NCBI GenBank assembly: GCA_949840805.1
Contig: CATKXR010000007.1
Coordinates: 1 to 64,000, forward strand
Direction of reading: 5' to 3'
Length of the DNA: 64,000 nucleotides
DNA from: an uncultured Lachnospiraceae bacterium
GTDB taxonomy: Bacteria > Bacillota > Clostridia > Lachnospirales > Lachnospiraceae
Shown: in pieces, positions 14,408 through 24,301 of the stretch
How the letters are laid out: the number at the start of each line of letters is the position of its first letter
How positions within the stretch are numbered: position 1 is the stretch's first letter
The notes under the pieces: generated by a model
What the model was told of the DNA's origin: nothing
The model's database searches: none
The model's input: only the letters and a program-made list of their open reading frames with translations
Program-made: the position numbers and the translations under genes

Positions 14408-15292
14408 ATGGCGATTTTTGAAGGCGCTGGAGTTGCACTCATCACCCCTTTTAAAGCGAACGGGGAAGTGAATTATGACAAGTTGGAGGAGCTGGTGGAG
14501 GAGCAGATTGCAGGGGGAAGCGATGCGATCATCTCCTGCGGGACTACCGGGGAGTCGTCTACCATGAGCCATGAGGAGCATCTGGATGTGGTTCGGTTTA
14601 CCTGCAAGGTGACAAAGAACAGAATCCCGGTGATTGCGGGAACCGGTTCAAATTCTACAAAAGAGGCGATCCATCTTTCTGTGGAGGCACAGCAGGCAGG
14701 AGCCGACGGCCTTTTGCTGGTGACTCCCTACTATAATAAAGCCACGCAGGCAGGGCTTGCAGCCCATTATACCGCGATAGCAAAAGCCGTGAAGATTCCG
14801 ATCCTGCTCTACCATATTCCGGGGCGCACAGGCGTAACCATGAAGCCGGAGACGATTGTCGGGCTGTGCCGGGATGTGGAAAATATCGTGGGAGTCAAGG
14901 AGGCAAGCGCCAATTTTTCCGCTATTGCCGAGATCATGAATCTGGCTGACGGATGTGTGGATCTGTATTCCGGCAATGACGACCAGATCGTGCCGCTGCT
15001 TTCTCTTGGGGGAAAAGGGGTGATCTCCGTGCTGTCCAATGTTGCGCCCCGGCAGGCCCATGATATCTGCGAGGCTTATTTTAAGGGGGATGTGAAGAAA
15101 AGCTGCGAGCTGCAGTTGAAAGCGGTTCCGCTGATCGGCGCTTTGTTCAGCGAAGTGAATCCGATTCCGGTCAAGGCGGCCATGAATATGATGGGCAAGG
15201 AGGCAGGCCCGCTGCGGATGCCTTTGACGGAGATGGAGCCGCAGAACAAAGAGCGGCTGGCAAAGGCCATGAAGGAATATGGAATTTTATAG
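14408..15292 (+). CDS. dapA: 4-hydroxy-tetrahydrodipicolinate synthase
   Basis: A 294-aa DapA, the usual length. It condenses pyruvate with aspartate semialdehyde, the first step of the lysine/diaminopimelate branch. The TIM barrel shows the GTTGESSTMS motif (residues 45-54), Tyr in LLYHIPGRTG (about 134-143) and the Schiff-base lysine in GVKEAS (about residue 163). AAGGAGG lies 6 nt before the ATG. The upstream lysine riboswitch with terminator explains its regulation. dapB follows 168 bp later, and so may share the transcript. Confidence 0.97.
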   Translation: MAIFEGAGVALITPFKANGEVNYDKLEELVEEQIAGGSDAIISCGTTGESSTMSHEEHLDVVRFTCKVTKNRIPVIAGTGSNSTKEAIHLSVEAQQAGADGLLLVTPYYNKATQAGLAAHYTAIAKAVKIPILLYHIPGRTGVTMKPETIVGLCRDVENIVGVKEASANFSAIAEIMNLADGCVDLYSGNDDQIVPLLSLGGKGVISVLSNVAPRQAHDICEAYFKGDVKKSCELQLKAVPLIGALFSEVNPIPVKAAMNMMGKEAGPLRMPLTEMEPQNKERLAKAMKEYGIL

Positions 15293-15460
15293 AATATTTG
15301 TATCATAATGGAATGGTCCGGATGGTTTTGTTTTTCCGGAGATGAGAAGCTGTCCGTAAAGATATTTGTGAGGATAACTATTACGTTAATGCAACAATGT
15401 ATCGGATATTGCTGACGGCGGATTTTTGATGAATACGGATCTGAGAGGATGGAGATACTT

Positions 15461-16216
15461 ATGGCCAGAATTATTATACATGGATGTAACGGCGCTATGG
15501 GACGTGTGGTCTCGGAGATCGCCAGGGAGGAAGACGGCATGGAGATTGTGGCGGGTATAGATTTGAATACCGCCTCTGTTTTCGGTTATCCGGTATTTAA
15601 AAGCCTGGAGGAATGCAATGTCAAGGCTGATGTGGTGGTGGATTTTGCCTCGGCACAGGCAGTGGACTGTCTGCTGGATTACTGTGCAGAAAGCGGAACC
15701 GGCCTGGTGCTGTGTACCACAGGTCTGTCAGAAGAACAGGTGAAGAGGGCAGAGAAGGCCGCAGAAAAGACGGCAGTCCTGCGGTCGGCCAACATGTCCC
15801 TGGGCATCAATACCCTGCTTAAGCTTCTGAAGGATGCTGCCAGAGTGCTGGCAGGAGCAGGTTTTGATATTGAGGTGGTGGAAAAGCATCATAACCGCAA
15901 GCTGGACGCACCCAGCGGCACGGCGCTGGCACTGGCTGATTCTGTCAACGATGCGATGGGGAATGCCTATCATTATGAATACGACAGGACTGCCCGGCGG
16001 GAACGGCGGGATCCAAAAGAGATCGGGATCCATGCGGTGCGGGGAGGCACCATTGTGGGGGAGCATGAGGTTATTTTTGCGGGGCAGGATGAGGTGGTGA
16101 CTTTTTCCCATACAGCTTATTCCAGGGCGGTATTTGCCAAAGGAGCCCTGGAAGCGGCTCGTTTCCTGGCAGATAAAGAGCCTGGGCTTTACACGATGGC
16201 AGATGTAATCGCATAA
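15461..16216 (+). CDS. dapB: 4-hydroxy-tetrahydrodipicolinate reductase
   Basis: A 251-aa DapB, the second enzyme of the pathway, reducing the DapA product with NAD(P)H. The nucleotide-binding glycine loop HGCNGAMGR is at the N-terminus. Its E/DxVEKHHNRKLDAPSGTA substrate motif lies mid-chain, and an RGGTIVGEHEV strand follows. The ATG at 15461 (MARIIIHGCNG) has GGAG 7 nt upstream; a start at 15449 lacks one. The 168 bp between dapA and dapB contain no strong terminator, so co-transcription under the lysine riboswitch is likely. Confidence 0.96.
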   Translation: MARIIIHGCNGAMGRVVSEIAREEDGMEIVAGIDLNTASVFGYPVFKSLEECNVKADVVVDFASAQAVDCLLDYCAESGTGLVLCTTGLSEEQVKRAEKAAEKTAVLRSANMSLGINTLLKLLKDAARVLAGAGFDIEVVEKHHNRKLDAPSGTALALADSVNDAMGNAYHYEYDRTARRERRDPKEIGIHAVRGGTIVGEHEVIFAGQDEVVTFSHTAYSRAVFAKGALEAARFLADKEPGLYTMADVIA

Positions 16217-16378
16217 AAAATGAGACGCTTAACAATGAAATTTTGCGTAAAACGGTAAAAATTTGGTTCTGGTTTATTCCGGTGAGGAAGGCATGAGTTA
16301 TGGGAGGTCCGGATGGAATAAAATGTTCTCCTTTGATCCATACTAAGGTTGGATAACAAGAGAAAGGAGAATAGGATC

Positions 16379-16789
16379 ATGAAAAAGATCAGGATGTCAT
16401 TTCTGTTTTTGCTGGTTGTGCTGTCCTTGTTTTGTCTGACAGCATGCGGGAACGGAAGCAATAAAGACAATTCCTCATCTGGCACCAGTTCCGGCACCAC
16501 GCAGTCCTCGTCTGGTTCTCAGGCGGAGTCCGGGAGTGCAGGAATGTCAGGAAACGATGGAGGCGGTACAGGAGCCGGAACCGGAACGAATGGAACGGGC
16601 GGGAGCGCCGGCAGCAATAACGCTTCAGGAAATACCGGAAGCTCCGGAGGGAGCAGTTCGGGAGCATCGAATGGGAATGATGAAGAAAGTACCGGAGTGA
16701 TCGGCGGACTCATGGATGATGTAGAACAGGGTGTCAATGACCTGACCGGGGATGATGCTTCCAGGGCTTCTGATGAGAGCAAACAGTAA
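16379..16789 (+). CDS. Ser/Gly-rich small lipoprotein
   Basis: A 136-aa predicted lipoprotein of unknown function. A basic start (MKKIR), a hydrophobic core and the lipobox LTAC (Cys at about residue 21) are followed by a low-complexity Ser/Gly/Thr/Asn stretch (about residues 22-105) and a short acidic tail containing GVIGGLMDDVEQGVNDLTG. That tail is of a type seen in other Clostridia surface lipoproteins. AAAGGAG precedes the ATG at 16379. The linker-like body suggests a flexible surface anchor. A terminator follows at 16832. Confidence 0.75.
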   Translation: MKKIRMSFLFLLVVLSLFCLTACGNGSNKDNSSSGTSSGTTQSSSGSQAESGSAGMSGNDGGGTGAGTGTNGTGGSAGSNNASGNTGSSGGSSSGASNGNDEESTGVIGGLMDDVEQGVNDLTGDDASRASDESKQ

Positions 16790-16831
16790 GGAATAATGTG
16801 GGCGGACGAGATGCCGCAGTAAGTAAGAAGA

Positions 16832-16863
16832 AAATGCCAGGCCGGAATTTGGGCCTGGCATTT
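16832..16863 (+). terminator. Terminator after the lipoprotein gene
   Basis: AAATGCCAGGCC (16832-16843) and GGCCTGGCATTT (16852-16863) form a perfect 12-bp stem whose arms supply A- and T-runs, so it may act in both directions. Confidence 0.8.
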
Positions 16864-17063
16864 GTTAGGTGTGACGGGCATGCCGTCAGTTTGCGGAGAA
16901 AGTCCACAAAGGCCGTGGTTGGACAGCGTTCAGGAAATATGCAGGAAACCATTATTATAGCTACATGTTTACCAGACTGTGGACAGATAGAAAATATATG
17001 ACAAATATGCATGTGGGAAGCGGTGATATTAATTATTTATTTGGCTCATACAATAATTTTTTC

Positions 17064-17092
17064 TTGCAGTCCTCATATACCCATGTTATAAT
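17064..17092 (+). promoter_or_regulatory. Sigma-A type promoter before the Rpn-like gene
   Basis: TTGCAG (17064-17069), 17-bp spacer, TATAAT (17087-17092), giving a leader of about 140 nt. The region 16864-17063 shows no gene and no other feature. Confidence 0.6.
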
Positions 17093-17239
17093 ATTTTCAA
17101 AGCAATGATTTCTGCGGCCGGCCCGTCAGGAGCCACATGACCGATTTTGCAGCGATGCTGTGTCTGTGAGAGTTCTTATCTTTCTATAGTGAAATCCTGC
17201 TTTTAAACCCACCAGAAAAATGAAAAGCAGGAGGAACCT

Positions 17240-18205
17240 ATGGGAAAGAATTTAGAATCCATGGAGATTTCATGGCATCCGGGATTTTACGGGGCGATGG
17301 AGATAGAATTGATATCAGACAAGGGAGTTTTTGAGTTTCAGAGGGAATATAATTTAAGTAAAGAGCCGCTGAGAATGGATCTTTTGATCATTCGGAAGCT
17401 GTCAGATACCGGGACTAAGAATGAGATCGGACGCATTTTCAAAAAATTTAACATTATTGAATATAAAAGTCCGGATGACGGGCTTTCCATTGATGATTAT
17501 TATAAAACCATTGGCTATGCATGCCTGTACAAAGGGTTAGGGGACCAGGTGGACCAGATAAAAGCAGAGGATCTGACGGTATCCATTTTCCGTGACAGAT
17601 ATCCGGGGAAACTATTTCAGGCGCTTAGAGAGGAAGGGAATATCATAGAGGAACCTTTTTCCGGGATTTACTATATAAAGGGAAGGGGGCTTTTTGATAC
17701 CCAGATTATCGTGACAGGCCGTTTAGACGGAAATAGCCATAGAAGTCTCCGCCTGCTTTCGCCCAATGTAAAAAAGTCAGATGCCGAAGGCTTTATAAAA
17801 GATGCGGTGAAGCTGAAAGAGCCAGGAGACAGGAGCAATGTGGAAGCGGTTTTGCAGGTAAGCATTGCCGCAAACCAGAGATTATACGATGAGTTAAGGA
17901 GGCAGACAGGAATGTGTGATGCATTGAGAAATTTATTAAAAGAGGAGATTGCCGAGGAAAAGATTAAAGCCAGAAAAGAAGGATTGGAGGAAGGAAGAGA
18001 AGAGGGACGGAAAGAAGGAAGACAAGAAGGACGGACAGAGGGAAGGCGAGAAGGACGGGAAGAGGGAAGACAAGAAGGACAGAGGGAGACTTTGTTAGAG
18101 ACAATTAACAACTTAATGACAAATATGAAATGGACGGCAGAACAGGCCATGGCAGCCATGGGTATTCCGGCTGAAAAATGGGGATCGTATAAGGCAAAGC
18201 TGTAG
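17240..18205 (+). CDS. Rpn/PD-(D/E)XK nuclease-like protein with EGR repeats
   Basis: A 321-aa protein of the group of Clostridia proteins related to Rpn/PD-(D/E)XK nucleases. The N-terminal half (to about residue 100) has RMDLLIIRK and an IIEYKSPDD motif that fits the E-x-K core with its following acidic helix. A highly charged tract (about residues 232-285) of repeated four-residue units such as EEGR/KEGR/QEGR is a hallmark of the group, and a short C-terminal helix ends in MGIPAEKWGSYKAKL. Related proteins promote RecA-independent recombination or resemble transposase-associated nucleases; nuclease activity here is inferred. GCAGGAGG precedes the ATG. It is monocistronic, with its own promoter. 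Confidence 0.7.
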   Translation: MGKNLESMEISWHPGFYGAMEIELISDKGVFEFQREYNLSKEPLRMDLLIIRKLSDTGTKNEIGRIFKKFNIIEYKSPDDGLSIDDYYKTIGYACLYKGLGDQVDQIKAEDLTVSIFRDRYPGKLFQALREEGNIIEEPFSGIYYIKGRGLFDTQIIVTGRLDGNSHRSLRLLSPNVKKSDAEGFIKDAVKLKEPGDRSNVEAVLQVSIAANQRLYDELRRQTGMCDALRNLLKEEIAEEKIKARKEGLEEGREEGRKEGRQEGRTEGRREGREEGRQEGQRETLLETINNLMTNMKWTAEQAMAAMGIPAEKWGSYKAKL

Positions 18206-18259
18206 CATGATGGAAGTGTTAAGCCATCTAAGATGGGAAAACTTGGGGCAGGATATGGC

Positions 18260-18285
18260 GCAGGCCTTCAGGCGCCTGCTTTCCT
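18260..18285 (+). terminator. Weak hairpin after the Rpn-like gene
   Basis: GCAGGC (18260-18265) and GCCTGC (18274-18279) are followed by TTTCCT. The T-run is short, so termination is uncertain. Confidence 0.35.
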
Positions 18286-18457
18286 CAGGCTCCGTCTGTT
18301 TCCTGGTTTTGCGGTTTTACTTATAAGTGTTTTTAAAGTTTCCGGGGATGATTCTCATCCGCGGGCTGTCTGGAATTTCTATGTTAGTGGTGCAGCGATT
18401 CGATGCGATTTTCAATGGTTTTGTTTTAAGAAAGAAAAAAGCGGGGCCTGAGACAGA

Positions 18458-18814
18458 ATGGGGTTTGAAAAAAACAGACGGGGAAAAAGGGACAGGCAGG
18501 GCTGTGGTTTGGCCTGGAAGGGGAAATGTTCCTGGAGAAAAAAACAAATTAGAAAAAAGGCCAGGAAGAGCACAGACTTTCGTCCGGGTTATGTTTTGGC
18601 GGGGATGCTTGCATTGGAATTTGCAGTGCTTGCCGGACGCACAGGGGATTTTTCTGTTATCAGGAAGCAGGAAGAATACCGGGCGGAGTGGCTCCTTCCT
18701 CCCGGGGGAAACGGACAGGAAGAGGCAGATATATACGGTATCCGAATCCATCCTGAGACCTGGGAACTCCAGTTTTACCATCGCAGAGAATATTTTCGGA
18801 GGACAAGGCAGTAG
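18458..18814 (+). CDS. Uncertain ORF with one hydrophobic segment
   Basis: A 118-codon frame in the otherwise empty 18206-18928 stretch. Composition beyond residue 40 is protein-like: a basic N-terminus, one hydrophobic segment (GYVLAGMLALEFAVLAG, about residues 48-64) and a polar C-terminus with EEADIYGIRIHPETWELQFY. That would suit a small single-pass membrane protein with the tail outside. There is no convincing ribosome binding site at 18458, and overlapping frames exist (for example 18327-18920), so it is only a candidate. No family recognised. Confidence 0.35.
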   Translation: MGFEKNRRGKRDRQGCGLAWKGKCSWRKKQIRKKARKSTDFRPGYVLAGMLALEFAVLAGRTGDFSVIRKQEEYRAEWLLPPGGNGQEEADIYGIRIHPETWELQFYHRREYFRRTRQ

Positions 18815-18928
18815 CAGGCGGCCGGGAAAAGATACGGCCGTAAGAAGAAAAGAAACCCCAATTTTAGGACATGGAAGGACCGAAAGCGCCCCAAACCTGT
18901 TTACAGCAGATATTTGGTAAAGAACCTA

Positions 18929-18957
18929 TTGCAATTATAAATCCAATATATTATAAT
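18929..18957 (+). promoter_or_regulatory. Sigma-A promoter of the purine genes
   Basis: TTGCAA (18929-18934), 17-bp spacer, TATAAT (18952-18957), about 60 bp before purC. No purine riboswitch was recognised between promoter and gene. Confidence 0.65.
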
Positions 18958-19019
18958 TTCCCTGGATTAAATGAAGCATCTGAATGTGGATCATTATCGG
19001 AAAAGGACAGGTGGATACC

Positions 19020-19730
19020 ATGGAGAAAAAAGAATTATTGTATGAAGGAAAAGCAAAAAAAGTCTATACCACAGAAAACCCGGAGCAGCTTATTGTTTCT
19101 TATAAAGACGACGCAACGGCTTTTGACGGCCAGAAAAAGGGTACGATCGTGGGAAAAGGCGCCATCAACAACCGTATGACCAATCATATTTTTAAGCTGT
19201 TGGAGAAAAAGGGCGTTCCTACTCATCTGGTTGAGGAGCAAAACGACAGGGAGACAGTGGTAAAGAAGGTGGAGATCGTACCGCTGGAGGTTATTATCCG
19301 CAACTTTTCCGCCGGAAGCTTTGCCAAAAAGCTGGGGATGGAGGAAGGCATCAGGCTGGCATGCCCGACCTTGGAGTTCAGCTACAAGAATGATGATCTT
19401 CACGATCCCTTCATTAACAGCTATTATGCCCTGGCCCTTAAGCTGGCCACCCAGGAAGAGATCGATGTCATCACCAAGTACGCCTTCGTGGTAAATGACG
19501 TGATGCGGGAGTACTTTGCAGGGCTTGGCATTGAACTGATTGATTTTAAGATCGAGTTCGGAAGGCTGAAGGACGGCACCATAATCCTGGCAGACGAGGT
19601 GTCGCCGGATACCTGCCGCCTGTGGGATAAAGAGACACATGAAAAGCTGGATAAGGACCGTTTCCGCCGTGATCTGGGCAATGTGGAGGATGCATACAAT
19701 GAGGTGTTCCGCCGCCTGGGAATCCAGTAG
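19020..19730 (+). CDS. purC: SAICAR synthetase
   Basis: A 236-aa phosphoribosylaminoimidazole-succinocarboxamide synthase, typical length. It joins aspartate to CAIR in purine synthesis using ATP. Visible signatures: LYEGKAKKVY near the N-terminus, TAFDGQKKG, PLEVIIRNFSAGS (about residues 90-102) and LADEVSPDTCRLWD near residues 185-200. The ATG at 19020 is chosen because AGGTGG lies upstream and the family begins there; the longer frame to 18984 contains the leader. It opens a purC-purF-purB-purA cluster. Confidence 0.97.
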   Translation: MEKKELLYEGKAKKVYTTENPEQLIVSYKDDATAFDGQKKGTIVGKGAINNRMTNHIFKLLEKKGVPTHLVEEQNDRETVVKKVEIVPLEVIIRNFSAGSFAKKLGMEEGIRLACPTLEFSYKNDDLHDPFINSYYALALKLATQEEIDVITKYAFVVNDVMREYFAGLGIELIDFKIEFGRLKDGTIILADEVSPDTCRLWDKETHEKLDKDRFRRDLGNVEDAYNEVFRRLGIQ

Positions 19731-19877
19731 CAGATCCGGAAGGTTCAGGTATCTCAGGCATCAGACGTTCTTTCAGACAGGCCGTCCGGCCGCGGGGCAG
19801 GGCCTGCCAGGCAGGTCCGGAATAAAGGCAGGATGGAGAAGAAGGGAAAAAGGTTAAGCAGGAGAGGAAGGCATCAG

Positions 19878-21323
19878 ATGACACAACAAGAATGGGAATC
19901 AGTGGAAGAAGAAAAACCCCGGGAGGAGTGCGGGGTCTTTGGCATGTATGACCTGGACGGCGGCCAAGTGGCAAATGAGATTTATTACGGGCTTTTTGCC
20001 CTGCAGCATCGGGGACAGGAGAGCTGCGGGATCGCGGTCAGCGATACAAAAGGGCCGAAGGGGAAAGTCAGTGTCTGTAAGGGCATGGGGCTGTGCCATG
20101 AGGTTTTTACCCCTGAGATTGTAGAAGGGCTGAAAGGGGATATCGGAGTGGGTCATGTTCGCTACTCCACCGCCGGCAGCAGCACCCGGGAAAATGCGCA
20201 GCCCCTGGTCTTAAACTATGTTAAGGGAACGCTCGCCCTGGCCCACAACGGCAATCTGGTCAATGCTCCGCAGCTTCGGCGGGAGCTGGAATATGGCGGT
20301 GCTATTTTCCAGACGACCATCGATTCGGAAGTGATTGCCTATCATATTGCCAGAGAACGTGTCCGCGTGCCAAATGTGGAAAGTGCCGTGGCAGAGGCCA
20401 TGAAGAAGCTTTCCGGCGCCTATTCCCTGGTCATTGCCAGTCCGAGGAAGCTGATCGGGGCGAGGGATCCTTTTGGTTTTAAGCCTTTGTGTATGGGAAA
20501 GAAAGACAATGCTTATATTCTGGCATCGGAGAGCTGCGCCCTTGATACCATCGGGGCAAAATTTGTCCGGGATGTGGAGCCGGGGGAGATCGTCACCATC
20601 AGCCGGGACGGGATCCGCTCAGAGAAAAGCATGTGTTTTTCAGACGAGAAAAAACAGGCAAGGTGCGTATTTGAATATATTTATTTTGCCAGGCCGGACA
20701 GCACGTTTGACGGGGTGAGCGTTTATCGTTCCAGAGTCCACGCGGGACGCTGCCTGGCCAAGGATTCACCGGCGGAGGCGGATCTGGTGGTAGGAGTGCC
20801 GGAATCCGGCAATGCCGCTGCCCTTGGATATTCCATGGAATCCGGCATTCCCTACGGCACGGCATTTGTGAAAAACACATATGTGGGACGTACTTTCATT
20901 AAGCCCGGGCAGAGCAGCCGGGTGTCTGCCGTGCGGGTAAAGCTGAACGCGCTGCGGGAGGCAGTGGCGGGGAAAAGGGTCATTATGATCGATGATTCCA
21001 TTGTCCGGGGAACTACCAGCCATCAGATCGTGCGGATGCTGCGGGAGGCAGGCGCGCGAGAGGTCCACGTCAGGGTCAGCGCGCCGCCGTTTCTTCATCC
21101 CTGCTATTTTGGGACGGATATCCCTTCAGAAGAACAGCTTATTGCCTATGGGAAGACCGTGGAAGAGGTCTGTACCCTTTTGGGGGCGGATTCCCTGGCA
21201 TACCTGCGCCAGGAGAGGCTTACGGAGCTTGCAGAGGGGCTTTCGGTCTGCCATGCCTGCTTCAGCGGGGATTATCCTATCGCCCCTCCGGCAGAAGATA
21301 TCAGAGGGGATTTTTCCAGATAA
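19878..21323 (+). CDS. purF: Amidophosphoribosyltransferase
   Basis: A 481-aa PurF, catalysing the first step of purine synthesis (PRPP plus glutamine to phosphoribosylamine). A short propeptide precedes the N-terminal nucleophile Cys of the ECGVFGMYD motif, as in Gram-positive type PurF. The N-terminal glutaminase domain includes GHVRYSTAGSS, and the C-terminal PRTase domain includes the PRPP loop IMIDDSIVRGTTS. The ATG at 19878 is preceded by GAGAGGAAGG; the longer frame from 19833 has an implausible basic extension. It lies 147 bp after purC. Confidence 0.96.
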   Translation: MTQQEWESVEEEKPREECGVFGMYDLDGGQVANEIYYGLFALQHRGQESCGIAVSDTKGPKGKVSVCKGMGLCHEVFTPEIVEGLKGDIGVGHVRYSTAGSSTRENAQPLVLNYVKGTLALAHNGNLVNAPQLRRELEYGGAIFQTTIDSEVIAYHIARERVRVPNVESAVAEAMKKLSGAYSLVIASPRKLIGARDPFGFKPLCMGKKDNAYILASESCALDTIGAKFVRDVEPGEIVTISRDGIRSEKSMCFSDEKKQARCVFEYIYFARPDSTFDGVSVYRSRVHAGRCLAKDSPAEADLVVGVPESGNAAALGYSMESGIPYGTAFVKNTYVGRTFIKPGQSSRVSAVRVKLNALREAVAGKRVIMIDDSIVRGTTSHQIVRMLREAGAREVHVRVSAPPFLHPCYFGTDIPSEEQLIAYGKTVEEVCTLLGADSLAYLRQERLTELAEGLSVCHACFSGDYPIAPPAEDIRGDFSR

Positions 21324-21373
21324 CCGGTATCATTGTATTTTGAAGGGTATCATACCAGCTAGGAGGAATATCT

Positions 21374-22804
21374 ATGTACGATAAATATCAAAGCCCGCTG
21401 TCAGAACGATATGCCAGCCGGGAGATGCAGTATATTTTTTCACCGGATAAAAAGTTTAAGACCTGGAGGCGCCTGTGGATTGCCCTGGCTGAGACAGAGA
21501 AGGAACTGGGGCTTCCCATTACCCAGGATCAGATAGACGAACTGAAGGCCCATGCGGAGGATATCAATTATGAAGTGGCAAAGGAGCGGGAAAAGCTGGT
21601 GCGTCATGACGTGATGTCCCATGTGTTTGCTTACGGGCAGCAGTGTCCGGGGGCAAAAGGCATTATCCATCTGGGAGCCACTTCCTGTTACGTGGGAGAT
21701 AATACGGATTTGATCATTATGACAGAGGCTTTGAGGCTTGTACGGAAAAAGCTGGTCAACGTCATGGCGAAGCTGGCAGAGTTTGCAGAAAATTACAAGG
21801 ACCAGCCGACCCTCGCTTTTACCCATTTCCAACCGGCCCAGCCCACTACGGTGGGAAAGCGGGCGACCTTGTGGCTGCAGGAGCTTTGCCTGGATCTGGA
21901 GGATCTGGACCATGTGCTTGGCTCTATGAAGCTTTTAGGCTCCAAGGGGACTACCGGGACCCAGGCCAGTTTCCTGGAGCTGTTCGAGGGAGACCATGAG
22001 AAATGCCGGAGGGCAGACAGGATGATAGCCGAAAAGATGGGATTTTCTGAGTGTTATCCGGTATCGGGCCAGACCTATTCCCGAAAGGTAGATACTCGGG
22101 TAGTAAGCGTCCTGGCAGGCATTGCCCAGAGTGCCCACAAATTTTCCAATGATATCCGTCTTTTGCAGCATTTGAAAGAAGTGGAGGAACCCTTTGAGAA
22201 GAGCCAGATCGGGTCGTCTGCCATGGCATATAAGAGAAATCCCATGCGGAGCGAGAGGATTGCTTCCCTGGCCAACTATGTGATGAGCGATGTGATGAAT
22301 CCTATGCTGGTGGCTTCCACCCAATGGTTTGAGAGGACTTTGGATGATTCTGCCAACAAGCGGCTCAGTATTCCGGAAGGTTTTCTGGCAGTAGACGGCA
22401 TTCTGGATCTTTATCTGAACGTGGTGGACGGGCTGGTGGTCTATCCCAAGGTGATAGAGAAGCATTTTATGGCAGAACTGCCCTTTATGGCCACGGAAAA
22501 TATCATGATGGACGCGGTGAAGGCGGGAGGAGACCGTCAGGAACTTCATGAGAGGATCCGCAGGCTCTCCATGGAGGCCGGACGGAACGTGAAGGAAAAG
22601 GGTTTAGAGAACAACCTGATGGAGCTGATTGCCGCGGATTCGGCATTCGGGCTGTCTATGGAGGAGCTATCAGAGTGCATGGAACCGTCCCGTTATGTGG
22701 GAAGGGCGCCCAGGCAGGTGGAGGAATTCCTTGAGGAAGTAGTGAATCCGATTCTGGAGGCCAACCAGGATGTGCTGGGAATGAAAGCAGAGATTCACGT
22801 ATAA
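21374..22804 (+). CDS. purB: Adenylosuccinate lyase
   Basis: A 476-aa member of the fumarase/aspartase superfamily that acts twice in purine synthesis, on SAICAR and adenylosuccinate. The signature loop is GSSAMAYKRNPMRSER (about residues 283-298), preceded by HLGATSCYVGDN and THFQPAQPTT, which hold substrate residues. It is slightly longer than the shorter bacterial PurB and matches the clostridial form. AGGAGG precedes the ATG. It is followed by a hairpin at 22825 and purA. Confidence 0.96.
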   Translation: MYDKYQSPLSERYASREMQYIFSPDKKFKTWRRLWIALAETEKELGLPITQDQIDELKAHAEDINYEVAKEREKLVRHDVMSHVFAYGQQCPGAKGIIHLGATSCYVGDNTDLIIMTEALRLVRKKLVNVMAKLAEFAENYKDQPTLAFTHFQPAQPTTVGKRATLWLQELCLDLEDLDHVLGSMKLLGSKGTTGTQASFLELFEGDHEKCRRADRMIAEKMGFSECYPVSGQTYSRKVDTRVVSVLAGIAQSAHKFSNDIRLLQHLKEVEEPFEKSQIGSSAMAYKRNPMRSERIASLANYVMSDVMNPMLVASTQWFERTLDDSANKRLSIPEGFLAVDGILDLYLNVVDGLVVYPKVIEKHFMAELPFMATENIMMDAVKAGGDRQELHERIRRLSMEAGRNVKEKGLENNLMELIAADSAFGLSMEELSECMEPSRYVGRAPRQVEEFLEEVVNPILEANQDVLGMKAEIHV

Positions 22805-22824
22805 ATCAGGAGCCGGTATGGAAG

Positions 22825-22852
22825 CTGCCGGGTCCGGGACCCGGCAGTTTAA
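22825..22852 (+). terminator. Hairpin between purB and purA
   Basis: A GC-rich stem (CTGCCGGGT...ACCCGGCAG, 22825-22847) is followed by TTTAAG only, so it may be a partial terminator or processing hairpin. Confidence 0.45.
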
Positions 22853-24187
<1,335 letters not shown>

Positions 24188-24227
24188 CGGTTTCTTTAAA
24201 AATTGTTGCCTGCCATGGGAAATTTCC

Positions 24228-24255
24228 TTATTTTTCTAACCAGGAAAGCCGATAT
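24228..24255 (+). promoter_or_regulatory. Candidate sigma-D (sigma-28) promoter of the FliD-like gene
   Basis: GCCGATAT (24248-24255) matches the flagellar sigma-28 -10 element (GCCGATAA) in 7 of 8 positions, 47 bp before the start codon. The -35 at about 24228-24232 (TTATT) is only a weak match to TAAA. The cognate sigma factor gene is in this window at 46789. Confidence 0.55.
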
Positions 24256-24301
24256 ATAGAATGTAAAAATAGGTATTTTCATACCGGAAAGGAGGCACAA
24301 T

